Position numbers and translations under genes: made by a program. The notes beneath the pieces were generated by a model. It saw only the letters and a list, made by a program, of their open reading frames with translations. It was not told the origin of the DNA and searched no databases. From contig DQRJ01000146.1 of NCBI GenBank assembly GCA_015663855.1, positions 1 to 39,005 of the forward strand: a stretch of DNA of 39,005 nucleotides, given 5' to 3'. This document shows, in pieces, positions 7,758-15,722 of this stretch. The DNA comes from Flavobacteriales bacterium (GTDB taxonomy: Bacteria > Bacteroidota > Bacteroidia > Flavobacteriales_D > Sanyastnellaceae). Every line of letters begins with the position of its first letter. Positions within the stretch are counted from its first letter, which is position 1.

Positions 7758-8381
7758 CTATAGTGTTACGTACACTACGGCTTTCGTTTCGAAATACTCT
7801 TCGGAGAACCATTCCGCGATTGGTAGTACTTCCGTTGGAAAGTTCAATTCCTCCAGTTCTGCCTGCAAATCCCCTCCTTTGAGATAAAGAATTCCGTTAG
7901 GCCAAGGGTTTATACTTCGTTTCCCAATTTTATTTTCAACCCACGGAATGAATTTAGAAAGACGAGTTACGGCTCTACTAATTACGAAATCAAATTTACC
8001 AGGTACGTCACTTGCTCTGGCATGAATCCCCCTGACGTTTGTCAGTCCTAATTCGGAAATAAGTTCATTCACCACCATAATCTTCTTTCCAGTGCTATCG
8101 CACAGAATGAAATCGACATCAGGCATAAGAATAGCAAGTGGAATGCCGGGAAGTCCTCCGCCTGTCCCTACGTCAAGAATTCTTGATTCAGGAGCGAATT
8201 TCATTGCCTTATAAATGGCCAAACTGTGCAAAAGGTGTCTCTCTTGAAAACCATCAATATCTTTCCTAGAAACTAGATTTATTTTCGCGTTCCATTCAGG
8301 AAAACTGATTGCCAATTTTTCGAACTGAGTAATTTGAGTATCACTAAGTTCGGGGAAGTACTTTAGTACGGAAGAAATCAT
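7758..8381 (-). CDS. rsmG: 16S rRNA (guanine-N7)-methyltransferase RsmG
   Basis: A SAM-dependent methyltransferase that modifies G527 (E. coli numbering) in helix 18 of 16S rRNA. The 207 aa length is normal. The core has NAKINLVSRKD, then HLLHSLAI, the SAM-binding loop ILDVGTGGGLPGIPLAI, the acidic strand FILCDSTGKK, and FDFVISRAVTRLSKF. It is the last of six minus-strand genes packed from uvrB onwards and lies 12 bases after the sigma-factor stop. Loss of RsmG is known to give low-level streptomycin resistance in several bacteria. The C-terminal part is acidic and less conserved. Confidence 0.95.
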   Translation of the reverse strand: MISSVLKYFPELSDTQITQFEKLAISFPEWNAKINLVSRKDIDGFQERHLLHSLAIYKAMKFAPESRILDVGTGGGLPGIPLAILMPDVDFILCDSTGKKIMVVNELISELGLTNVRGIHARASDVPGKFDFVISRAVTRLSKFIPWVENKIGKRSINPWPNGILYLKGGDLQAELEELNFPTEVLPIAEWFSEEYFETKAVVYVTL

Positions 8382-8393
8382 TACTTACCCGAG

Positions 8394-9002
8394 TTACAAG
8401 TGTTCTTTCGACCCCTCCATTACCGTAGCGAGAATATCTCGAGCTCGGTATAATTGCGCCTTTACAGTACCTAAGGGAAGATCGAGTTCTTTAGCGATTT
8501 CGTCATAACTATACTCTTCGAAATACCTTAATTCGACAAGTCGTCTATATCTCGGCTTGAGCTTTGAAACGACATCTCGCATCCGTTCGACTCGTTGTTT
8601 TTTCTCGAGCATCTCTATAGGGTCCGGAGCATCATCTTTTACTGAAATCTGTAATTGATCTCCGTCTGCAGTAGTAAAGCCTCTATCTAAGGAAAGTGCT
8701 TTTATGCGTTTCTTCCTAATGAAATCAATACTGTGATTAGAAGCTATTTTAAAAAGCCAAGTAGAAAATGCAAATGCAGGAGTGTATTGGCTAAGTCTCT
8801 TAAACGCCTTTGCAAATGTTTCTATCGTTAGATCGTCTGCATCATCGTCGTTGAAAACCATGCGTCTGCATAAATGGAAAATAGCATCGCGATACCTCTC
8901 CATTAGCTCAGCATAGGCCTGTTGGTCGCTCTCTTTCGAAGCTCTAAGCACAAGAGCGTAGTCGTATTGTGCTTTTTCTGAGAGGTTTGGGTTTATTTCC
9001 AT
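8394..9002 (-). CDS. ECF-type RNA polymerase sigma factor
   Basis: A 202 aa sigma-70 family factor of the ECF type. Region 2 runs from YRDAIFHLCRRMVFNDDDAD through FSTWLFKIASNHSIDFIRKK and contains the -10 recognition and melting helices. Region 4 has RRLVELRYFEEYSYDEIAKE and LPLGTVKAQLYRARDIL, a helix-turn-helix for the -35 element. The ATG at 9002 was chosen because it overlaps the last 10 bases of the glycosyltransferase gene; upstream codons run antiparallel to no known domain. No anti-sigma gene is adjacent, which is atypical for an ECF factor and leaves its control unknown. Expression is probably coupled to the glycosyltransferase by the overlap. Confidence 0.9.
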   Translation of the reverse strand: MEINPNLSEKAQYDYALVLRASKESDQQAYAELMERYRDAIFHLCRRMVFNDDDADDLTIETFAKAFKRLSQYTPAFAFSTWLFKIASNHSIDFIRKKRIKALSLDRGFTTADGDQLQISVKDDAPDPIEMLEKKQRVERMRDVVSKLKPRYRRLVELRYFEEYSYDEIAKELDLPLGTVKAQLYRARDILATVMEGSKEHL

Positions 9003-10108
9003 TGTTTGGTTTTGACAAGTATTCCATGAATTGCAAGTACTTGTCGAATCAGACCCATCAACGGTTCTAGCAAAAGCCAGATGGCGTCTCGGCCTGGTCG
9101 ACCTACTCGAAGTAGGAATGTTCGAAAGATAACACAGCGAACGAATGAATTTATCACCACTAACACCAGAGGTATCCAAAACTTACTGTGCATAAAGTTT
9201 AACTCATGTCCAGAGCTGAAAAAGACCCATAGAACTCCTCCGTATAGCATGAAGTCAGCTAAAATCGGCACGCTCAACATCCGGATAATAGGGGGGTTAT
9301 ATCTTACCCCCGTTGTTAAATGTCTCCTCATCTGTCTCATCCATCCTCCCCATGTTTCAGGCCAAACCGAATTGCATTGTCCTTCAATCCTCACTTCAGT
9401 CTCCACCTTAAACCCGGCATTTACAATTTCTTGAACGAAAAGGTCGTCATCTCCGGATGGGATATCGTCATGACTTTTAAATCCGTCGACCGCTCTCCAG
9501 CATGATTTTGTGAAAGCGATATTTCTCCCGACCCCCATGTACGGAAATCCCGCCTCGGCCATCCCTATGTAGTTTAGGGCTATGCGTTCCGCTTCGAAAT
9601 TTTGAAAACGACCTAGTAAACCTCGACCCTTTCTAGGTAAACTCACCCCTAACTTTAAGTCGTGCGAAATCCCTAGCCCGGCCGTCATCATTTCGGCCCA
9701 ACGTTTACTAGCGGGAACGCAATCTGCATCGGTACAAAGTATTAAATCATGTTTCGCCTTTTCAATCCCGACCGTTAATGGACGCTTCTTCCCGTTCCCC
9801 CCTCGAGCTAACCTAACGACCTCGACCGACTCCTCCCTCTTAGCCCAAGCATCGAGTTTTTTCGAGCTCCCGTCTGTACTCCCGTCATCTACGAGGACGA
9901 TTTGTGGAGGGGGAGGGGTTTGGTCTAAAAGAGACGAGACCAAACCATCCACAACCTCGACTTCATTATGAAAGCAAACAACTATGCTGTAGTTCGTGGA
10001 AATGTTAGGACGAAAGAAGAGGGGCTTGCGCCAGGCACCCATATGCCAAGCCCAACCCCCTCTCAATATCAAGCCAGCAAGCGCAATAGCCGTAGCGATT
10101 TCGAACAT
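8993..10108 (-). CDS. Membrane-associated family 2 glycosyltransferase
   Basis: A 371 aa GT2 (GT-A fold) enzyme. A short hydrophobic N-terminus (1-26) precedes the nucleotide-sugar domain: SIVVCFHNEVEVVDGL, the VLVDDGSTDGS motif (74-77 DDGS) and LCTDADCVP with the metal-binding DAD at 127-129. SGDDDLFVQEI and QMRRHLTTG occupy the places of the ED and QxxRW motifs of processive-type GT2 enzymes. Two or more hydrophobic segments follow (about 283-335), so it is probably anchored in the inner membrane facing the cytoplasm. Donor and acceptor sugars cannot be read from sequence. It starts 21 bases after the protease gene and overlaps the sigma-factor gene by 10 bases. Confidence 0.88.
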   Translation of the reverse strand: MFEIATAIALAGLILRGGWAWHMGAWRKPLFFRPNISTNYSIVVCFHNEVEVVDGLVSSLLDQTPPPPQIVLVDDGSTDGSSKKLDAWAKREESVEVVRLARGGNGKKRPLTVGIEKAKHDLILCTDADCVPASKRWAEMMTAGLGISHDLKLGVSLPRKGRGLLGRFQNFEAERIALNYIGMAEAGFPYMGVGRNIAFTKSCWRAVDGFKSHDDIPSGDDDLFVQEIVNAGFKVETEVRIEGQCNSVWPETWGGWMRQMRRHLTTGVRYNPPIIRMLSVPILADFMLYGGVLWVFFSSGHELNFMHSKFWIPLVLVVINSFVRCVIFRTFLLRVGRPGRDAIWLLLEPLMGLIRQVLAIHGILVKTKQWK

Positions 10109-10129
10109 TTGCTGATTAGTATTTATAAA

Positions 10130-12379
10130 TTAGTGAGCTACAGTAATTCGTGTAGTCATAATTTCGTTGTTTTTGCCCATCCATGTTACAATGTATAGTC
10201 CTTCAGACCAGTTGCTTACATCTATTGAAGTCTGAGTCTCTCTGTCAAAAGAAAGATCAACCATTGTTCTTCCAGTAATGTCAGAAATGAAGACTCGACC
10301 TTCAAGTTTAGGGAAATCAATAGTCAATAAATCACTAGCTGGGTTAGGATATATAAGCCCTTCGACCTCGTATTCAACACCTTCAATTGAAGCTTCTATA
10401 GTACAGAATTGGTCTGTCTCAGAATCGCCAAACTCCCCGTCAGATATAGTGATTATATCCCCTTCTCCATCTAAGATAGCCCAGAATCCAGTTCCGTATT
10501 CACAGCAGATTCCATCACCATAATCATCGTTGATGGTGAATATGTAGCATCCCTCTTCAAGGCAAAGATCCACGAGAACTACCTCTCCGTCAGTTCCGTC
10601 ATTATATGGTCCACCAGAGTAGATTACTTGTCCTAATTGCTTTATCTCCCACGTGGTTTCAGAACCATATTCGTCGAGAGTAATTGCCAATTGGAAATCG
10701 AAAGTCTCGCCAGAGAATGTTGTGAAGCTAACTTCTGTAGAGTTGTTCAAGTTATTCTCGTCCATAACTCCGTTAGGATTGCTCACTACTACAGTTACAG
10801 TGTTTTCACCACTAATAGAAGTGAAAGGTGGGATGGTTATAGTCTCAGAGTCATACTGAGCTAAGTTTCCGTTCCAGTTAACTTGCTGAGAAGTAGTGCT
10901 GTTAATGTTGTACATAATCGTCGCAGAAGTGAGGTTTTCAGTTCCGGTGTTCATTAATACAATCTCTAAAGAGATGCTGGCCGTGCCACATAAAAGCTCC
11001 TCAGGAGCTCCTGTAATAATAACACCTGCGTCGTTAGCGTAAGAAACAGCTCCGTCAGGAAACCCATCCCAAGCTAGCATTCCAGATCCAGTTGGGTCAA
11101 GGTATTCTGCTGCTCCAAGCGTAAAGCTTTCGTTAAATCTTCCGTAGTAGTCAAGTTGTCCGTTGTTACCGTTACCAACACAAGCGGCAGCTCCACCGTA
11201 TAGTTGGCCGATGATTCTGTGGTTGTCGTCAAACAATGGTGATCCAGAAGACCCTGATTCAGTAACTCCAAGCTCCCACTGATCAATCATCCAAACAGCT
11301 GCTCCGGCTTGTGTAGAGAAATAAGGACTATCCTCTTCAAAACAAATCTTCTTCACGTCTCCAGAAGGGTGGTGTATTCCAGTTGCCGAAAGCGGTGTGT
11401 TTCCTGAAGCATCCCATCCAGCGTATTGAACGTTAAACGATGCAGGTGGTACCTCACTTAATTCTAAAAGTGCGAAGTCAGAAGCTCCGTCACCAACAAT
11501 TAGAGTGGCTCCAGAGATACTTTGGTTTGTAGGGCCGCTGTTTCCTGCACAAGTTGCGCTTTCGTGGTTGAAGTAGTAAAGCCATGATCCAGGGTTCCCT
11601 AAGCAGTGGTTTGCTGTAAGGAAATACGGTGTTCCGTCGTTCAGTGTGTTGTTAATCAAAGCTCCTGTGCAAACAGCGAATCCACCTTGCACGATTAATG
11701 CAACGCTTCTTTTTTCTGTAGCCCAAAGTGCTCCTTCCGGACAGTTTACATTGATGTTACAATCTCCAGAATTTCCAAATGGACCTCTCTGTGCTGCGGC
11801 CGTACTTTCAGGATGTAAAAGCAAGCGACGGTATCCGTAAACGATTTGATCGATAGCTATTGCAGAGGTGAATCCCCAAGATGTAGGTTGGTGTAACTCA
11901 ACAATAACCTCTGATCCAGTCAGGATTCCTGTCGCTAACCCGCCCCAGTCTTTCTTGCTGCGGTGGTCGAACCTCCCGATGAATTGGTGGCTGTCTTTAG
12001 ACCAAACAAACAAATAAGCTCCCTTCTCCAAATTAAATTCAGAAAAGCGTACTGATACCGAGATAGCAGAAGGGCACTCAATAGCGAGACGCCAAACATT
12101 CTCCTCATCCTCGATGGTCCAGAATCCGTTTGTCGATGTTGTGTAGTTAACCTCATTCTCTACTCCAAACCTCCAAGGAACTTCCTTTATTTGGTCAGTA
12201 ACGGCGTCAGCTTGATCGAGCAGGGCGCGATCAATAGCAGGCATTACTACTTTAGTGTTTGAGAGTGTTTCTTGGTTTACAAGGAATGACGGTGTTCCGC
12301 CGTAGTTTATTTGGGCTATGGTAGCAGAACAAAGTGCCATACTGAAGAGCATAGCAAAGGCTGAGTAAAATTTACGCAT
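10130..12379 (-). CDS. Secreted trypsin-fold serine protease (lysyl endopeptidase-like) with T9SS C-terminal tail
   Basis: A 749 aa exported protease. It has a signal peptide (MRKFYSAFAMLFSMALCSA, cleavage near IAQ) and a prodomain-like region to about 200. The chymotrypsin-fold domain has H258 (FLTANHC), D301 (SDFALLELSE) and S378 (ESGSSGSP), the full catalytic triad, with paired cysteines typical of the Achromobacter lysyl endopeptidase group. A CARDB-like beta domain (about 450-560) and a second beta-rich region follow. The C-terminus (IYPNPASDLLTIDFP, then SEGLYIVTW) is a type A T9SS sorting domain, so the protein should cross the outer membrane and be released or anchored to the surface. 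Cleavage specificity is inferred from family resemblance only. It lies 7 bases after the small secreted-protein gene. Confidence 0.9.
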   Translation of the reverse strand: MRKFYSAFAMLFSMALCSATIAQINYGGTPSFLVNQETLSNTKVVMPAIDRALLDQADAVTDQIKEVPWRFGVENEVNYTTSTNGFWTIEDEENVWRLAIECPSAISVSVRFSEFNLEKGAYLFVWSKDSHQFIGRFDHRSKKDWGGLATGILTGSEVIVELHQPTSWGFTSAIAIDQIVYGYRRLLLHPESTAAAQRGPFGNSGDCNINVNCPEGALWATEKRSVALIVQGGFAVCTGALINNTLNDGTPYFLTANHCLGNPGSWLYYFNHESATCAGNSGPTNQSISGATLIVGDGASDFALLELSEVPPASFNVQYAGWDASGNTPLSATGIHHPSGDVKKICFEEDSPYFSTQAGAAVWMIDQWELGVTESGSSGSPLFDDNHRIIGQLYGGAAACVGNGNNGQLDYYGRFNESFTLGAAEYLDPTGSGMLAWDGFPDGAVSYANDAGVIITGAPEELLCGTASISLEIVLMNTGTENLTSATIMYNINSTTSQQVNWNGNLAQYDSETITIPPFTSISGENTVTVVVSNPNGVMDENNLNNSTEVSFTTFSGETFDFQLAITLDEYGSETTWEIKQLGQVIYSGGPYNDGTDGEVVLVDLCLEEGCYIFTINDDYGDGICCEYGTGFWAILDGEGDIITISDGEFGDSETDQFCTIEASIEGVEYEVEGLIYPNPASDLLTIDFPKLEGRVFISDITGRTMVDLSFDRETQTSIDVSNWSEGLYIVTWMGKNNEIMTTRITVAH

Positions 12380-12386
12380 GTTGGTT

Positions 12387-12836
12387 TCAATAACTGTAAT
12401 TAATATGTTGGGGCCAATTTTCTAAAATCAATACTGTAATCCCGTCAGGTGTGCCGCGAAATGAGCTCAAGTCGAATTTAATTTCTTCTTGAATCAAAGA
12501 GCGGCAGGGGTCATTGTCGGAACGATGTGAAATGCGAATAGGTTGCTTGGGGGGTAGGCTTTTCATCAAAAACCCCGCGGTTTCTATCTCAAACTCGTGG
12601 TTACCACAACCTCCTGAATACTGAACAGTTGCGATTAATGTGTCTCCCTCAACTTTTATGTCTATAAACGTAAAACTCGCCTTGCTAATTTGAGGGCTTA
12701 CCATTTCTTCTGTCGACACGCTCTCTACCTCGTCAGTAATAGATGCATCGGTAAGCTCATAAGTTCGACAGTTCGTTAAAGCGAGTGATCCTATTATAAA
12801 ACTCCCGAAAACCATTACCGAAAGAAAAAATTTCAT
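12387..12836 (-). CDS. Small secreted protein of unknown function, possible lipoprotein
   Basis: A 149 aa protein I do not recognise by name. It begins with a signal sequence, MKFFLSVMVFGSFIIGSLAL, then TNC. The cysteine could be a lipidation site, but N at -1 does not fit a normal lipobox, so lipid attachment is uncertain. The mature part contains VQYSGGCGNHEFEI, a conserved-looking Gly-Gly-Cys/His patch, and a second cysteine in DNDPCRSLI that could form a disulfide with it. The predicted fold is mostly beta. It lies between uvrB (29 bases upstream) and the T9SS protease (7 bases downstream) and is probably co-transcribed with both. Confidence 0.75.
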   Translation of the reverse strand: MKFFLSVMVFGSFIIGSLALTNCRTYELTDASITDEVESVSTEEMVSPQISKASFTFIDIKVEGDTLIATVQYSGGCGNHEFEIETAGFLMKSLPPKQPIRISHRSDNDPCRSLIQEEIKFDLSSFRGTPDGITVLILENWPQHINYSY

Positions 12837-12865
12837 GTCGCAATTTACCCTTTCAGTTTTAAAAG

Positions 12866-14884
12866 CTATCCTCGAACCTCTAAAAGATTCATAATTACAA
12901 AGTATTCGTCTCTTAATCTAGCCGCCTCCATAAAGTCCGTGTTCTTTGCGGCCTTGTCCATTGCCTTTTTCGTTCTCTCTGCTAGTGATTTTAGTTGGTC
13001 GTTAGACATAGAGAGAAGGACGGGGTCGTTGCTAGGAGTGAGGCTTTGTTGCCCTGGTTCGGCGGCAATATGTGTAGGACGATTTTTAAGAAGGTCGTTT
13101 TTCGCTCCGGTCGATCTTTTAATCTGTCGAGGTTCAAGTCCGTGCTCCTTATTATAGATCTTTTGTTTTTCTCTTCTTCGGGCCGTTTCGTCTATGGTCA
13201 GCCCCATACTGTTAGTGATTTTATCGGCATACATTATCACACGTCCATTAATATTTCGGGCCGCTCGACCTGCGGTTTGGGTTAAAGAACGGACACTCCT
13301 TAAAAAGCCCTCTTTATCAGCATCCATAATTGCCACAAGAGATACTTCGGGAAGATCCAGCCCCTCCCTGAGCAAATTCACCCCTACCAAAACATCAAAT
13401 ACCCCATCGCGCAAATCCTGAAGTATGCTCACTCTGTCAAGAGTTTTCACGTCAGAGTGGATGTATCGAGTTGCAATATCCAGTCTATCCAAGTATTTGG
13501 TTAATTCCTCGGCCATCCTTTTCGTGAGAGTGGTGACAAGAGTCCTATCACCCATTTCGATGACCTTTTTGATCTCTTCCACAAGATTATCCACCTGGTG
13601 CGTACACGGCCTCACCTCAATAGGAGGGTCAAGAAGCCCCGTCGGACGAATAACCTGCTCTACAATTATTCCTTCACTTCTCTCTAGTTCCAAATCCGCT
13701 GGTGTCGCGCTCACATAAATCGCTTGATTGAGCATCCCTGTAAACTCATCTGCCGTTAACGGTCTGTTGTCTAAAGCGGACGGTAATCGGAACCCGTGCT
13801 CCACGAGATTTGTTTTGCGAGATCTATCCCCTCCGAACATCGCTCCAACTTGAGGTAGAGTGACGTGACTTTCATCCACAACCAGCAAGAAATCGTCGTC
13901 GAAATAATCTAAAAGGCAGAAAGGTCTTTCGCCGGGATTCCTTTTGTCAAAGTATCTAGAGTAATTCTCAATTCCCGAACAATACCCTAATTCCTTAATC
14001 ATCTCCAAGTCGTAAAGCGTTCGCTCTTCGAGTCGTTTCGCTTCTAAAAACCGTCCGTTTTTGGTGAAATACTCCTTCTGTACTTCTAAATCTTGCTGTA
14101 TAGACCAAACCGATTCGTTTGTGTTGTCCTTGCTGCTCACGAATAAATTTGCCGGATAAACCAAATATTTTTCAAAGTCGTGCAATCTCTGACCTTTCTC
14201 CGGTTCTATAGTGTGGAGGGATTCAATCTCATCGCCCCAAAATGATATTCTTAAAGCGTAGTCTGCATAAGCCAGGAACACGTCGATAGTATCTCCTTGT
14301 ACTCTGAACGTACCTCTCGTAAGTTCGAGCTGAGTCCTACTGTATAAGCTCGAAACTAACCTGTGTAATAACGCGTTCCTCGTGATTTTCATGCCCTTTT
14401 CTAAGGTGATTACACTTTTATGAAACTCGACAGGATTCCCTATTCCGTAAATACAACTAATACTAGCCACAACAATTACGTCGCGCCTTCCGCTCAGAAG
14501 AGCCGATGTCGCGCTCAACCTTAACTTCTCGATTTCCTCGTTAATTTGAAGGTCCTTCTCGATATACGTGTTCGACGATGGTAGGAACGCTTCTGGCTGG
14601 TAGTAATCGTAATAACTCACGAAATACTCAACGAGATTGTTAGGGAAAAACGATTTAAACTCGCTAAAAAGCTGAGCGGCCAAAGTCTTATTGTGAGACA
14701 GAACTAATGTCGGTCTTTGCGTTTCCGCAATCATATTCGCCACGGTGAAAGTCTTTCCCGATCCGGTAACTCCGAGTAGCACTTGATGTTTAGTCCCACT
14801 TTCTACACCATCGACGAGTTGCTTAATCGCTTCGGGTTGATCCCCTTGGGGAGTGTAGTCGCTTATGAGTTCGAATTCAGGCAT
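12866..14884 (-). CDS. uvrB: UvrABC excinuclease subunit B
   Basis: The damage-verification helicase of nucleotide excision repair; it is loaded on DNA by UvrA and recruits UvrC. It has 672 aa from the ATG at 14884. That start was chosen because MPEFELISDYTPQGDQP is the canonical N-terminus; a start at 14935 would lie in the rplI terminator. Motifs are Walker A GVTGSGKT, the beta-hairpin region YYDYYQPEAF, the helicase box DESHVTLPQVGAM, ATPADLELE, GVNLLREGLDLPEV and QTAGRAARN. The C-terminal UVR coiled-coil (LKSLAERTKKAMDKAAKNTD and after) binds UvrC. It heads the compact six-gene minus-strand run. Confidence 0.97.
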   Translation of the reverse strand: MPEFELISDYTPQGDQPEAIKQLVDGVESGTKHQVLLGVTGSGKTFTVANMIAETQRPTLVLSHNKTLAAQLFSEFKSFFPNNLVEYFVSYYDYYQPEAFLPSSNTYIEKDLQINEEIEKLRLSATSALLSGRRDVIVVASISCIYGIGNPVEFHKSVITLEKGMKITRNALLHRLVSSLYSRTQLELTRGTFRVQGDTIDVFLAYADYALRISFWGDEIESLHTIEPEKGQRLHDFEKYLVYPANLFVSSKDNTNESVWSIQQDLEVQKEYFTKNGRFLEAKRLEERTLYDLEMIKELGYCSGIENYSRYFDKRNPGERPFCLLDYFDDDFLLVVDESHVTLPQVGAMFGGDRSRKTNLVEHGFRLPSALDNRPLTADEFTGMLNQAIYVSATPADLELERSEGIIVEQVIRPTGLLDPPIEVRPCTHQVDNLVEEIKKVIEMGDRTLVTTLTKRMAEELTKYLDRLDIATRYIHSDVKTLDRVSILQDLRDGVFDVLVGVNLLREGLDLPEVSLVAIMDADKEGFLRSVRSLTQTAGRAARNINGRVIMYADKITNSMGLTIDETARRREKQKIYNKEHGLEPRQIKRSTGAKNDLLKNRPTHIAAEPGQQSLTPSNDPVLLSMSNDQLKSLAERTKKAMDKAAKNTDFMEAARLRDEYFVIMNLLEVRG

Positions 14885-14935
14885 TTCACTTGTAAGGTTG
14901 TAAATATAGTACTCAAGACAACGAAACTTGGGCAC

Positions 14936-14964
14936 AAAAAAAGACCCACATAATGCAGGTCTTT
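14936..14964 (-). terminator. Rho-independent terminator of the rpsF-rpsR-rplI operon
   Basis: On the minus strand, AAAGACC and GGTCTTT form a 7-bp stem around an 11-base loop, followed directly by a run of T (A7 on the plus strand, 14936-14942). It begins 25 bases after the rplI stop. It separates the ribosomal operon from uvrB, so uvrB needs its own promoter or read-through. Confidence 0.85.
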
Positions 14965-14988
14965 CTTATAATATATTCGGTACAAAAT

Positions 14989-15435
14989 TTATTCTGCAAC
15001 TACGTCAAACTTAACTGTAGCAACTGAGTCTTTGTAAACTTTCACTTTCGCTTCGTAAGAACCGAGTTCTTTAATCGCTTCGTCAGATAATGTTATCTGC
15101 TTGCGCTCGATGTCGTATCCCGCTGCTTGAATCGCTTCAGCAAGTTGAATGTTGTTCACAGAGCCGAAAATCTTTCCAGTCTCTCCAGCTTTAGCGCCAA
15201 TTTTAACCGTCAGCTTGTTAAGTGCATCAACGATTCCTTGTGCAGCTTCAAGAGCTTTAGCAGCTTTATGAGATTGCTGACGAATTACTTCAGCGAGAAC
15301 TTTACGAGCTGATTCGGTTGCAACTATAGCTTTTCCTTGTGGAATAAGAAAATTGCGAGCGTATCCAGTCTTTACTTTAACAATGTCGTTCTTATGACCA
15401 ACTTTGTTTACGTCTTGTTTAAGGATAATTTCCAT
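14989..15435 (-). CDS. rplI: 50S ribosomal protein L9
   Basis: bL9, 148 aa, the usual length. The N-terminal domain has the signature MEIILKQDVNKVGHKNDIVKVKTGYARNFLIPQGKA (read in parts: the KVGHKNDIVKVK strand, then GYARNFLIP), which binds 23S rRNA. A connecting helix (about 45-75) leads to the C-terminal domain with FGSVNNIQLAEAIQ. It is the third gene of the S6-S18-L9 operon, 11 bases after rpsR, and is followed by an intrinsic terminator. Confidence 0.97.
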   Translation of the reverse strand: MEIILKQDVNKVGHKNDIVKVKTGYARNFLIPQGKAIVATESARKVLAEVIRQQSHKAAKALEAAQGIVDALNKLTVKIGAKAGETGKIFGSVNNIQLAEAIQAAGYDIERKQITLSDEAIKELGSYEAKVKVYKDSVATVKFDVVAE

Positions 15436-15446
15436 GTCGTTTTTAC

Positions 15447-15710
15447 TTAGTGGAGGTTATCAGCTACGTAAGGCATCAATGCTAGGTGACGGGCTTTTTT
15501 AATTGCCTGTGAAGCCTTTCGTTGGTACTTTAAGCTAGTTCCGGTTAGACGACGTGGTAAAATTTTACCTTGAGGGTTGCAAAGCATTAAAAGGAAATCT
15601 CCGTCCTTATAATCGATGTACTTAAATCCTTTTTTAAGAAAACGACAATAGCGATCAGCTTTTGTGTCGATATCAATAGACTTTAGGTAGCGTACTTTTT
15701 TATCTGCCAT
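15447..15710 (-). CDS. rpsR: 30S ribosomal protein S18
   Basis: bS18, 87 aa. The core FLKKGFKYIDYKDGDFLL, then ILPRRLTGTSLKYQRKASQA and IKKARHLALMPYV, is diagnostic. No zinc-ribbon cysteines of the CXXC type are present. S18 pairs with S6 on the 30S platform, and the two genes are neighbours here (12-base gap). In several bacteria an S6:S18 complex represses its own mRNA; I did not identify that RNA site here. Confidence 0.97.
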   Translation of the reverse strand: MADKKVRYLKSIDIDTKADRYCRFLKKGFKYIDYKDGDFLLMLCNPQGKILPRRLTGTSLKYQRKASQAIKKARHLALMPYVADNLH

Positions 15711-15722
15711 GATTTCAGTGCT

